Assembly (NCBI RefSeq): GCF_001640805.2
Contig: NC_066843.1
Coordinates: 5,051,850-5,115,849, forward strand
Source of the DNA: Lates calcarifer
Taxonomy: Eukaryota; Chordata; Actinopteri; Centropomidae
Direction of reading: 5' to 3'
Length of the DNA: 64,000 nt
Shown here: piece by piece, positions 13,337 to 24,320 of the stretch
Numbering within the stretch: position 1 is the stretch's first letter
Layout: the number at the start of each line of letters is the position of its first letter
Notes under the pieces: model-generated
Told to the model about the DNA's origin: nothing
Database searches by the model: none
What the model saw: only the letters and a program-made list of their open reading frames with translations
Position numbers and translations under genes: made by a program

Positions 13337-15414
13337 TGTTTTTCTGCCTATCTAAGCTGAGGTTGATTTGTAATCAGAAAAAAAAATAATAATCTCATCA
13401 CATCGGCTGAGCCTCTTTTGGCCTCTATTTGTGAATGAGAGATTTATGCTGAGCAGAGCGAGGGAGCAGGGAGTGCAAGGAGGGATAAACAAGAAGAGAG
13501 ATGTGTGGAGTATGCAGGGAGGAATGTACATGGGCATCCAGCAGCTAAGCTCATGCTACTGACATCACTAGATTTATTAGGCTCGATGGTGTTACATGCG
13601 TGATGCTATGATTTCCAATGAAAGTCCCATCACAGTTGCAGTGAAATGATCGGGCTGTCCATTTGTTTTCCATCCTGCAGAGATTCATCAATAACAAATC
13701 CCATTAAAATGTTTTTTGACCAGTAAACAGCTGGACTAACTCTAATGACATACTTGATGGGGGGGAAGGGGGTTACAATAAAGCACAAATTATGTTGAAA
13801 CCGAGCAACATGACAGAGGAGTCAGAGGAAACAGGACATCAAGATCTTTAAATGGAAAATAGGGACAGAGCATGGTAGGTGTAGGGGGAGGCAGATTGTT
13901 GATGGCGATGTAAAGGGAATGGAGAGAAGGGCAGTTCCAGTGCTATTTTCGGGGCCTTGCTGTTATTTCACTCACATGGCAGAGGGATTTGGACAGTGGA
14001 GAGCAGTGGATTTGGCCTCAGGGCAGAGTTTAGCTTTGGCATGGGCTGGAATGAAGGAGATATCTGTACTGATGGTGAAGGAAGAGGAGGAGGAGGAGGA
14101 AGAAGAGTATAGGTGGTTGGAGGGGCTTAAGGGGGCAGAACAGAGAGGAAGGTCAAAATGTATATGGCACTCTGCTGTCTACGGAGTCCAGAAACACATT
14201 AAACAGTCAACTGAGTGTTTATCCCTCCAGTCAGAGCGAGCTGAACATGCCAGCATGTTATTTATTCACTGTTTCCATGTGGGGGTGGACAAGTGGGGGG
14301 GTAGGGGATGGGGGTTGATTTTTTAAAGGTTTGTCCGGGTGTTTGACTTTGCCACAAAGCCACCAAAGCAAAGCACCATCTCCACACACCTGCAGGTGGC
14401 AACTCATTATTGCATCTCTTCATATGCATGAAGTGTGGAAGGTCATGGTTTAGGTGTATGACAAGCTTGACACACAAGACGAAATGCAGACTAAAGCAGT
14501 TTGCTGAATGTTTCTGAAGAAATTAAAGCTTTTTCAGTCACTTGCTGCCATTTGATTTTATTCCAGGCTGGTTGTGTAACTTGCAATGTGTCGGGGCAGG
14601 AATTGTGCAATATTTCATGAGGAATGTGTAATAGGCTCTGTTTAAGAGGCTGGCTCACAACAATCAGAACTCTATTGTTAAATGAAAGCAGTGACTTCAT
14701 AACTTTTGTTAATTGATAAGGTGATGATTAAAGTGAGGATTTTTGTTTGTTTGTTTGTTTAAAAGGCTGGCCAATCGATGAGCGAGGATAAGCCTTTTTT
14801 ATGTAGGCCTCAAGACTCTGTGGGGCCTCCATGTCTAAGCAAAAAATAATAAACACAAGCACCCCCCAGTGCCTTTGTACTCAAACAAATAAATAAATAA
14901 ACTACAGAATCGGGGCTCAAACAGATCTCTGTACAAATGTGTTGAACACATGTTTGGTTAGAGGGCATTTAGAGAAGTGAGATATTAGCATCATAGGAAA
15001 GAGCTGATTAGCTGGTGTCAGATCAGCATTGTGGTCATTAATAACAACAAAACAAGGGTTGAATATCAATCAGAATAGCCACCCATCCTGGCAACACTGG
15101 CAACAAATTTAAACTAATTCAATGACATTTGGCTGGACACAACTGTAAATATTGAAAGTCTGGGCCACCATGTTTCCCGAATGTCCCCAAAATACCTGTG
15201 GGTGTGGTCAGATGTGTGTGCTCTGTTGTACCTGTAACCACACCTAACAGTAATGTCACATTGTCCCGGAGTACACTTGTACATCACTACAGCTGAAATG
15301 TGGGAAGTTGAACAGACTTTTCAGCAGGTGTTAAGTTTTTCAGTAAGGAAATCTGTTGTGCCATCTGCCATTTTCATACAGAATTCCTTTCCCGAATATG
15401 TTTAGCTATTTTAT

Positions 15415-15505
15415 CCGCATATGCTGACCAGCATATAGCTTGTGTGTACTGTCTGTTTAAATTTCGAAGTTTGGACAATAAAGTTTCTACTCTATTCTGT
15501 TTAAC
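15415..15505 (+). mobile_element. Possible 3' tail of a non-LTR retrotransposon (fragment)
   Basis: The segment ends in GGACAATAAAGTTTCTACTC followed by TATTCTGTTT. This resembles the GACAATAAAGTT-(ATTCT)n tails of fish LINEs. No coding part is left. The resemblance is from memory of such tails, so confidence is low. Confidence 0.3.
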
Positions 15506-17076
15506 TTTGTTTATATAACTAAATCGAGAGAGTTTGGTCTGCAACCCCAATGAGCAAATCTGGGAGGACAAGCCAAGATAAAACTGGAAAGAACATGAAA
15601 ATAGTCAAACACAGGCTGAACAAGCAAGTGCAAGGCTGGCACAGTAAACATAAACAGGATGATCAGCTGTGATCTGAGACGCCAATGTAAGAAGAGGCAT
15701 TTAATCTCCAAAAATAATCACAATTCCCTGGCAAAATAAAATGCGTCTTTCAGGCTTGGTTTGCAGATTTAGCAGGAAAAGGAATGGCACGTAAATATAA
15801 AGAAAACATAAAATCTGTTTTATAATATGTCCATAGAGGTTGCTCTTTATCCCTCAATAAACCTGAGGGATAAAGTTAACCTGCAGGTTGCATTGCACTG
15901 TGGTTTACAAACAGGAAATGAGCTCAGTTAAACCAAGTTTGCTGTGTATAAACTAATATATGGTAAAAGATTTTTTAATACTAACATAGCAAGTGACTTT
16001 AACCGTCGTAAAATTGTATTTTACTAAAAACTGACTGAAAACAGAAAGATCAGCATGCTGTATAAAACATACTGGCTGGATTAGAGCACCAGAAAAATCT
16101 GATTTAGGGCTCCAGTAAATCAGATTGTTTAAAATTCAGACGACACACTCTGTTCTTTAGGAAATCCAACAATATTTACTCCTGGGGGTTGTTCTGCCCC
16201 TTTTGCTCATCATCTACAGCTCCACGAGAGCAGTTAGGGTTAGGGTTGGATTAAAATGCGAGGCTGTTTGGCTTTCTGAAATGTAGAGAAGGTAAACACT
16301 TTTGACAAACAACACTGTAACGATGAAAATGTTTAACCACAAACAGGAGCAGGCTCCTCCTCTACCTGTATGGATTACTGGAGAGACAAATTGTCAGGTA
16401 AGCTTTCCAGTCTGCAAACACAGAGGTGTCAGAGCAGCCAGGCACAGTAAAATCCCAGTCTGTCATATTAACAAAATTACTCCACACTCCTGACACACTG
16501 ACAAGTACAACAAATTGCTCTAATTGGAAACCAAATGGCTGGTTTTCAGAATATGAACTTATTTGTGCATAAAGAGATAAGAAAAGAAAATCACTTAAAA
16601 AACATGGTTCTGTGTGTACCTCAGCATGATGTTTCCAATGTCCTGATGCTGTGCCACTTTAATTCATTGGTTAATATTTGATCTGTTATTTGTACATTGT
16701 TATGTAATAGCCTCCCTACAATGTGTTTGTGGGTTTGAACACCCCTGGGGGGTGTCTGTGTTTGTTTGTACCTCTAATTAAGCCTGAGATGTCACTTGCT
16801 CTGCTCATGATGCTGCTCTGTGTATTTACAGACGCTGGTTAAACCACATCTATATGTAGGCCCACACGTGTCTGCCTCTTCTATTTTTATTGCGCTCCTC
16901 CGTGTTTATACATTTTGTTTCAGGCACGTCATTAAATCACTGCGTTGGCAGAACCAAAGGAAAAACTTCCTGAAGATAGATCACACTCACAGCCTGAGAA
17001 CACCAAGCTTGATAATAACTCAGAAGCAGCAAGCGAGGACATGGTGTACAAAATGTGTGACGTGTGCACTATACAG

Positions 17077-17097
17077 CACACACACACACACACACAC
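17077..17097. repeat. (CA)10 microsatellite
   Basis: Short perfect CA array in the ppp1r1b-neurod2 intergenic region. Confidence 0.85.
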
Positions 17098-19209
17098 TGG
17101 ACACACTCCAACCCAGCTCTAAAGACAAATTGGGAAAAAGTGTGTAATTCTATCTACTCCAAAACTGGGCATCTTGTACCATGTGACGGAGCAAGAGCTG
17201 ACAAAAACCTCCCTGTTATGTCAGGCCTCTCAGACGCCCTACCGATGATACCTGATATACTATAAAGACCAAGAGTGTGTACTCTGAATAAAATATGGCT
17301 ATAGGAAAAGGCAATGGGAAACATCTAATCTAACAAATATCGTTATTAGAATTCACTCACAAATCCCTCTCTTCACGCTAACTAATTCTCCCTATCTGGC
17401 CGGCGCTCTGGCTGTAATAAGCTGATACCTTCACAGGGGATTTCAGGGACAAACATCACTGTAAAAGGTGAAATATTCCATTAATCAGGATCACAGAGAG
17501 GCTTTGTGCTGTCATAGCAGGTGTCCTGGTAATTCTGTTGAGGGGCACGAAGAGGCACTGCCTCCCAGGCAACACCTCACTTGACTCCTCACTCATCCCC
17601 CCTCCATCTGGTTATATAACATACCATCACACAATAGGTATGTACTGCTCATATGAACGGCCATAGTCAGGTACACCTGGGAAGGTTCGGTGTAACCCAT
17701 AGTTACTGTACCTTGCATTGTGTTGGTGATGAAGGACATGAATGCACCATCTGCTGTCTTGTTGGTGTAATTACAAGTTAGGATGGGCTGGCATGTAAAT
17801 CATCCTGATGTTTTATTGTTTTTTTTGCTCTCTTCACTTCCAGCCAGAGGTCAGAGGTCACGCAGCTACAGAAGTTTTCTCAGAGGCATTTTATTGATCC
17901 ATTTGTTTGCTTTGATTTGTTCTTTGCCTTTTTATTTAACATATTCTTGTGATGCATGTATTTAAACAACTCTTCTTTTCTGCATGTATTTTTAATAAAT
18001 AATTTGAAATTGTGAAGAACTTTGCAAACAAGAGTTATTTGAATAAAATCCTGTAATCCTGCTGTTTCATTACACACGAGAAAGACATTTCTCCAAAATG
18101 GTGCACTGCGCACTGTACATGAAAACACAACAGAAAAACAAACAGAAAGGGGATTAGCTCCTCAGCTGGACTGTTATCATTGCAACATCAGACACCAAGG
18201 AACCAATATCCATCTGGAATGTGTTAGGACAACACAGCGCACGACCATCCCTGAAAAATCCGGGAGAGACTCACAGGAACAAGGAGAGAGGAGATATCAG
18301 AAAAGAGATCAAAGAGGACAAGAGATAAGAACTTAGTACAAGGTTTCCAGGAAAAATAATCTATTTGTGAAACAATAGGATCGCAAAGTGACAGAGGGTG
18401 AACAAGAAATATAAGTGTAAACTTCACAGGACCTTGTTGGGACACCAAAGGGGTCATCTGCAAAGTGACCAGCTAATAGTTGCATCTTACATGAAATTAA
18501 GTGTGAATATGTATAACTCTTCTGTTCAGGTTGCAGTCAGGTCAGTTTTATGTTAAAGAGCATCTCTGTCTACTCTAAAAAGGTGTGTTTTTGATAAAGT
18601 GTGACCACAAACAACCATTATTACCAGATGGTAAACATGACAGTTCCACATAAATTCCAGTAGATGGCAGCCTTCTGTTACATTTGGCTCTTTAAAAGGC
18701 TCATCCCATGTTGACTGGTGAAATCTTCCTTAGTGGAGCTGAAATTGAAACTGAGGTGCTCATTTAGGATGAAAGGAAATTTAAAATCCGTCTCTACTGA
18801 GGGACGATGAATAGGTGGACAAATCACTCTTAACAGGATGTGGCAGCACAAAAACTGAGATACCGTGGGGACAGAGAGAAAACCCAAGATCCATGGGGGA
18901 GAAGGAAATGCTGAACTGAAGTGAGACTCCTGAAAAGGTAAGGGAGAGACAGATATTCTTAAACTTAAACTAGGAGATTTTAGTAATGTAGGACAAGGGG
19001 GGAAATAAACGAGTGGACAGAATAACAAAGATAAATGTGAAAAATGACAATGGTGGATGAGTGTTTGTTTGACTGACTATATATATATGTGTGTGTGTGC
19101 ATATATGTGTGGGTGGGTGCGAGGAGTAAAGTAGGGTGGGGTGTTGGAGATGTAGCAGGTGGAAGACATGGTGGAGGCAGAGACAGAGGAGGACGTGGCA
19201 GTAGGGCAG

Positions 19210-19322
19210 TGATTTAATTAGCACCCTCTACCCCCTCCAGCCCTTCACTCATAGCATCAATAATGCATGGCCCCTTGTTTCCACTGCCATAATTAATCCT
19301 CTCTTACTATAATTAAAAGCCA
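19210..19322. promoter_or_regulatory. Candidate conserved enhancer: homeodomain-motif cluster
   Basis: This AT-rich, non-repetitive block contains TTTAATTAGC (19213-19222), ATAATGCATGG, ATAATTAATCC and ATAATTAAAAG. That is four homeodomain-type TAATTA/ATTA motifs in about 110 bases, between stretches of simple repeat. It lies 4 kb upstream of the neurod2 promoter. Function is inferred from motif density only. Confidence 0.3.
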
Positions 19323-19422
19323 AAAATCCCACAAGATGGTTCAGCTTGGCCAGGCACGGGTTGGGTTGGCACGGGAACTGATGAAAAACTCCAGAGCCTC
19401 ACACACACACACCCTGTGGACC

Positions 19423-19461
19423 GACAGATCGACAGATCGACAGACAGACAGACAGACAGAC
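19423..19461. repeat. (GACA)n microsatellite
   Basis: GACAGATC repeats pass into perfect CAGA/GACA tetranucleotides. This explains the Cys/Val/Asp-rich minus-strand frame here. Confidence 0.85.
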
Positions 19462-20549
19462 GTGTTGACAGAGAGATCAATAGTCAAGCAAACTCCAACA
19501 CGAGCAGAGTGAATGAGGCATGAAGGCAAGCTATAATACACACAGAATGTGACACGCAGGCAAATTAAATGAATGAATTTGACAGACCAATGACAAGAAC
19601 CACTCCTTGAAAATGTGCTTTCATGCGCCGTGTTTGTGAATGAGTGAGAAAGTGTGGGGAGAGCGAGCCAAGCACAAATCTACCAACCCCAGAAAGAAGG
19701 ACGGATGTACACACACACCCACACATACTTACACAGGCATCCTGCTCCCCAGATGAGGTTTGTCTCCACTGCAGCCAAGCCAGACGAGAGGGAGAGGTGG
19801 AGCTTTCTGATGCTGCAATTAGGACCACACTGTCTGGGCGAGCAAACAAGAATGAATATTTCAGTCCGGAGATCTCCATGGGTACCTATGGTGGGGGCCT
19901 GGCACACCTACAGACACACACACGCACACACACACACATAGAGACACCCACACACACATAGACAGATACACAGCTTACCACGGCTGCCAGAATTATTCAC
20001 CTCCCAATCACAGATGCCACAATTATCACATCAGTATCACTGCGTAAACGATGCCAACTGTTATGCTCATTGAACTATTGTACAAGGTTTACAATATCAG
20101 TATAAATATGCATCAGTAGGAGCAGTCATAGTATGTAGCTGATGGTTTCTCCTTTGTGAAAATAGGTGCAACGAGCATCCAAGTTTGGCCACACGCCAAG
20201 AAACAACACAGTTGGTATAGAGCAGAGGTCACATCTCATATGCAACCTAAATTTTTCCTCCTCTCTCTCTCTCTCTTTACTTTCCTCACCTCCTCTTCCA
20301 GACAGAAAGTACTCACCTCTCTCCGTCACCTCTCTGGGCTCTTCAGCGTTTTTAAACGGTGCTTCAGTTTCAGAAGCTCCAGAGTGCAGCATCCTCTTCA
20401 CAGCACACTCCCAGTCACACACAGGACTTGTACAGTAGGAGCACTCCCTCTGGTGTGGGTTCATTGTCGATGCTCGGCGCAGCCCTCCTCCTGCCCCGCT
20501 GTCCTCGGCCCCATCTCCACTTGATTTATCGCTCTAAAATACCACTGCA

Positions 20550-20612
20550 CTAATTAGTCAAGTAATTAATTAATAGGCATTTGCATTTGTGCATATGCAA
20601 TTAGGGGGCTGG
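20550..20612. promoter_or_regulatory. Candidate enhancer: TAATTA and octamer cluster
   Basis: Within 60 bases there are CTAATTAG (20550-20557), overlapping TAATTAATTAATA, a perfect octamer ATTTGCAT (20579-20586), and ATATGCAATTAG (20593-20604). POU-homeodomain and homeodomain sites at this density are typical of conserved neural enhancers. It lies about 3 kb upstream of the neurod2 5' exon. It is an inference without alignment. Confidence 0.35.
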
Positions 20613-20663
20613 AGAGAGGAGAGTGCAGATGGGGTCCGGGAGTCTGGTGGGGGTGGGTGGGTC

Positions 20664-20719
20664 TGTGTGTGTGTATGTGTGTGTATGTGTGTGTGTGTGT
20701 GTGTGCATGTATGTGTGTG
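20664..20719. repeat. Imperfect (TG)n with TATG interruptions
   Basis: A GT-rich array interrupted by TATG units. The opposite strand gives the His/Thr-rich frame at 20566-20790, which is not a gene. Confidence 0.85.
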
Positions 20720-21342
20720 CTGTATTTCATATTTGTGCCAGCAGAAGTTTGCACTTCTTCCAGAAAGACAAGTGAAGTGCAGGTCATCACCTCACATGTC
20801 TGACAGAGAGAAAAGGAGAAAGGGAGGGGGAAGATGACAAAGGTACGGAGGTGTGGCTTGATGACTTTGAAAGGCTATTGGGTGTCATTTGACCATAGAG
20901 GAAAAAGAATGATGAGGATTTTGATATCTTAAAGGGAAAGCGCTTCAATTTAGCATTTTAATTACATGCATTTAGCCTATGAAAAAGCACAGCAGGTGGC
21001 CCTTACTTAAGACTAATCCGCATACAAACAGGATGCAAAGTCATTCTAAAATATCGTAATTCCAAACAAGCTCTCCTTCGGTGTTTCAATATCAGATCAA
21101 AGCCTCCCTGATTGGAGTTGCCTTGAGCCCAGTGCTGGCTAAAGCCACACTGTTGACATTTAGCATTTATTTTGGCAAGGTGACCTGAAGGTTGTTTGGG
21201 ACTTGTTGAGAAGCATCAACCCCCCATGGCCGCAGTCCTCGGATCCCCCCCCATTCTCCCCCCACCTCTTGTCAGTGCAGCTGAGGTAGGATAGGGCACA
21301 GATTTGGCTGGCAGTGAAGCTTGATGCCTCTGTACTGTTCTT

Positions 21343-21343
<1 letters not shown>

Positions 21344-21389
<46 letters not shown>
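21344..21389. repeat. (CA)23 microsatellite
   Basis: Perfect CA array. Minus-strand poly-Val/Cys frames over it are artefacts. Confidence 0.95.
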
Positions 21390-21391
<2 letters not shown>

Positions 21392-23143
21392 TACAAACAC
21401 AAACACACACTAACACAATCACGCCACCATGGTTTGGGGAAGTGCCAGGTTACCATCCCCTCATCCCATAAGGGATGAGACACATTAGTGAATGTGCAGC
21501 ATCACGGCTCCCTAGCCACAGCTGCCACACTACTGGTGACCCCAGGGATGACCCCCGCAACCCCCCCAAATGCTTCCTCAGTTGTGGCTGTGGAGGAGAT
21601 GTAGGGGTGATCCAGGCCCAAGGACATGATGAGCTTCTATCAGCTATTTCTCAGCCTCCAGGTCCCTGTTCCCTCAGCCCGCTGGGTACCTTTGTGCCAA
21701 GTTGGACTTGGTGGTCATCGAGCTCATTTCTCCCACATTAACTCCACTAATGTCTGCTAAATAGAGAGATCTCTGAGCCTGGATGGACACAATGCAGGGA
21801 GGCAGACATACAGAGGGGACGTAGATGCTGGTGGTGAGGAATTCTTGCATCTACGCCACTGATGTGCCAGCATGCCTCCTAAATGTTGGGCACCTCTGCC
21901 AGCTCCTAGTAGCACCAATTCCCTGTCATCTACGGCTTCAACCCCCCCACCCCCTTTCCTCCTCATTTTTCATACATCCCTAGTGGGCCCGCACACCTGG
22001 GTCTCACTTGCTCTCTCTCTCACCCCTCTTTTCAGTGTGCCCCTATGTCTCTCTCCCTCTCTCACTCTCTCTGATGCTTGCCCCTGCAGGCACCCCTCAC
22101 TCAGCACCGCACACTGGATACACCAGCAGCAGCACTGGCAAACCTCACACATTCAGACACAGCTACCAGTAAACATTTGATCTTCACACTTAACCACATG
22201 AGCACTAGCTCATCCACACACACACACACACCATGCACGCAGCAGAAGCCTATGTAATATTATATTTTTTAATATGACTAATTTGTGGCTTTGGCAAGAG
22301 GGGTGGGGGTGGGATGGGGGGTCATCTGTGCCCAGTGTTGTGCCCACAAGAGTCAGAACAAATCACAGTTGGTTTTGGTTGTCGCTCCTCTGAATACACT
22401 GACGCATAATTTGATCGAATTAGGTAAATAAATAAACAATATGCCTTCTGTTCCACGGCCTTAATGCACTTATAATGCATCCCCATCCCCCTACACCCAC
22501 GCTGCTTCTGAACCAGAGATGTGGTGGAGGGTAAACCTTGCAACTGAACCCAGTTTACCCACCGTTCATTTGCCAGAGAGTTAATTAATGTAATTTTATG
22601 CTTTAAAATGATTATTATATTATCCTCTTAATCTGATCATTTGTATATGAGAATAGAGTCTTTGACAGAGGATAATTGATTTGTTTTTATAGCAGCACTT
22701 GCTTGGCTGGAGGTCACAGTTTATCTACTGTATTGTCACTTAATGCATATAAAACTACAGTATTTTATAGCTTATACACTTCATGGGTGACCCTCAGGAG
22801 TAATCACTACAGCACTCCTATAGGGAGTTGGAATGATTAAGATATACATCGACCTTATCATACTTAATTGTATATTTACCTCCCATAACATCACTATAAT
22901 CGTCCTCATGGTGTCTTCTGGAATATCTGTACAGCCCCCCTCTAAATTGCATTAAACACTGACTAGTGAGTTTGGCAGGTGAATGAGAAAATTCACAGGT
23001 TTGACTAAAAAAAATTGCCAACATCCCTTGAAGCAGCAGCACAGGTCAACAATGATGAGTTTTGTTGTTCCACCATTTTATTTTCTCCCTCTCTCTTCTG
23101 TTTTTCCTCCTTTTTTCTGGCTGTGTGAGCGCTAGCGCGGTGA

Positions 23144-23149
23144 CAGATG
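23144..23149 (+). promoter_or_regulatory. E-box CAGATG upstream of neurod2
   Basis: The context GACAGATGGC matches the NeuroD/neurogenin-preferred E-box (RRCAGATGG). It lies about 620 bases upstream of the 5' exon donor. Neurogenin and NeuroD regulation of Neurod2 is established in mouse; occupancy here is inferred. Confidence 0.4.
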
Positions 23150-23156
23150 GCGAGGC

Positions 23157-23220
23157 CCTCCTCCTCCTCCTCCACCACCACCACCACCTCCTCCTCTACC
23201 TCCTCCTCCTCACTCTCTAA

Positions 23221-23262
<42 letters not shown>
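23157..23262. repeat. (TCC)n/(ACC)n/(CT)n pyrimidine tract
   Basis: CTC-CTC and CCACCA trinucleotides are followed by a long CT array (23214-23262). It lies in the neurod2 promoter region between an E-box and the GC-rich proximal segment. Confidence 0.9.
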
Positions 23263-23266
<4 letters not shown>

Positions 23267-23353
23267 CTCTCTTCCCCCGGGAGGGCAAATCTCTCCGAAT
23301 GCGGGCGCATGTCAATCACCGGGCCCTCATGTGATGGCTCTTGCCGGTGACGT

Positions 23354-23374
23354 GCCAGCCATATGGGCGCTGGC
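23354..23374. promoter_or_regulatory. E-box CATATG inside an inverted repeat GCCAGC/GCTGGC
   Basis: The E-box CATATG (23360-23365) is flanked by GCCAGC (23354-23359) and GCTGGC (23369-23374). The surrounding GC-rich, non-repetitive block (23275-23400) also has TGTCAATCA, a TALE-type site. It looks like the neurod2 proximal promoter. Confidence 0.35.
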
Positions 23375-23399
23375 ATCACAGCCTTAGCTGGTATGTAAC

Positions 23400-23768
23400 C
23401 CTGTCCCCGGTAGCTCGCGGTTGCCACACGCGCGCACTCTCACCCAACGCACACACACACAAACACACGTACATGTGCACACATGCATACATGCTCACTC
23501 ACTCACTCACTCACACGTATACTACACACAGACACACCGAGACGCACGTTCGTTCACAAGCTCCGCTTATTCGAGTGCGCGCGCTGGGAGAGAAGCACCA
23601 CTAAACAACCCATCACCAGCGCCAGTGAAAGAAAGCCGCGCGCTGCCTGCACCTATACACCTGATAGGGAGCGTTGCTTCGCTCGCTCGTGCGGTCCCTT
23701 AAGATGGTCTGAAACTCAAGCGCGTGTTTTTTTTTTCTTCCCATCCCCTGTGAAGAGCTCGAGCCGAG
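23400..23768 (+). promoter_or_regulatory. Probable neurod2 promoter and non-coding 5' exon (ends 23768)
   Basis: This CpG-rich segment (GCGCGC, CGCTCGCTCG) ends in GAGCCGAG|GTAAGT, a consensus splice donor at 23769. The CDS exon begins after CCTCCAG at 26215, leaving only 7 bases before the ATG, so a spliced 5' UTR exon is needed, as in mammalian NEUROD2. The transcription start is not visible and no TATA box is seen here. An alternative TATA-driven start exists at 24313. The donor is well supported by sequence; the exon's 5' limit is not. Confidence 0.5.
23704..23712 (+). other. Minimal upstream ORF (Met-Val-stop) in the neurod2 5' exon
   Basis: AAGATGGTCTGA encodes Met-Val-stop with A at -3 and G at +4. 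After splicing it would end 63 bases before the neurod2 ATG. It counts only if transcription starts upstream of 23704. Confidence 0.35.
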
Positions 23769-23857
23769 GTAAGTTGGAGCATAAACAACACTAGCTTAAA
23801 AAAAAAATCAGAATGCCGAAGTGTCCGTCCAAAATGGAGGATAAAATTAATCTAATA

Positions 23858-23873
23858 AACAGATGAACAGATG
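23858..23873 (+). promoter_or_regulatory. Tandem NeuroD-type E-boxes (two AACAGATG units)
   Basis: Two identical AACAGATG octamers lie directly head to tail, with E-boxes CAGATG at 23860-23865 and 23868-23873. They start 90 bases inside neurod2 intron 1. CAGATG is the NeuroD/neurogenin-preferred core, so autoregulation or neurogenin input is plausible. Confidence 0.45.
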
Positions 23874-24312
23874 TGTGTTAATGCAAGGTGTTCATCTGCG
23901 TTTTATGTAGTTCTAATATACTTTTAACAGCGTGTTGTGGTGAATTTAAAGGACCTTTATTGTTTATAATTTGTAGGGTAAAAGGCTAATATACTGGCAT
24001 GAGTCCGTTTGCATATCTAATGTATATTCGCCTTATGTCAGTGACTTTGCTCTGGTATGTTCGTATCGATCCATGAGACGTAGGGCTCTTTACAGTGTTT
24101 GTTCTGGCAAAGGCACGTTTTGAACCCCGTTCTGACCAAAATGTCATAAATGGAAAATACACGGCATTTTCCATGTTTGTCAGTTTATTAGATTTCCGTA
24201 TGGGCGCGTTTTGCACAAATACCTCTTCAGTCCCTCAGTCCCTCGCTCCCTCCTTCTCTCTCTCCCTCTCTTCGCGTGCCCTTCAACTTTTGACATCCAA
24301 ATCTACCTGGAT

Positions 24313-24320
24313 TATAAAAG
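24313..24320 (+). promoter_or_regulatory. TATA-box-like TATAAAAG, possible alternative neurod2 promoter
   Basis: TATAAAAG in the context GGATTATAAAAGCTAAG would place a start near 24343, inside the region read here as intron 1. No strong donor was found between 24343 and 25000; weak candidates are near 24667 and 24980. It is a candidate only. Confidence 0.35.

Larger units (their letters stand above)
13337..19199. other. Intergenic, ppp1r1b-neurod2 (left part)
   Basis: No gene was recognised. Contents are a GAGGAG tract (14086-14105) that creates an acidic frame, (TTTG)n at 14743-14760, (AAAT)n near 14885-14900, a LINE-tail-like piece near 15.45 kb, a short CA array at 17077-17097, and a (TA)/(TG) stretch at 19078-19100. 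The rest is unremarkable AT-rich sequence. Confidence 0.6.
20613..23100. other. Intergenic upstream of neurod2
   Basis: No gene was recognised. The stretch holds GT and CA arrays (20664-20719, 21344-21389), pyrimidine-rich sequence at 21900-22090, and an AT-rich block at 22560-22700 with TTAATTAATG that could be regulatory. Confidence 0.55.

Noticed and set aside
16234..16246. Two telomere-like TTAGGG units
   Set aside because: Two units only, within chance expectation. Not an interstitial telomeric array.
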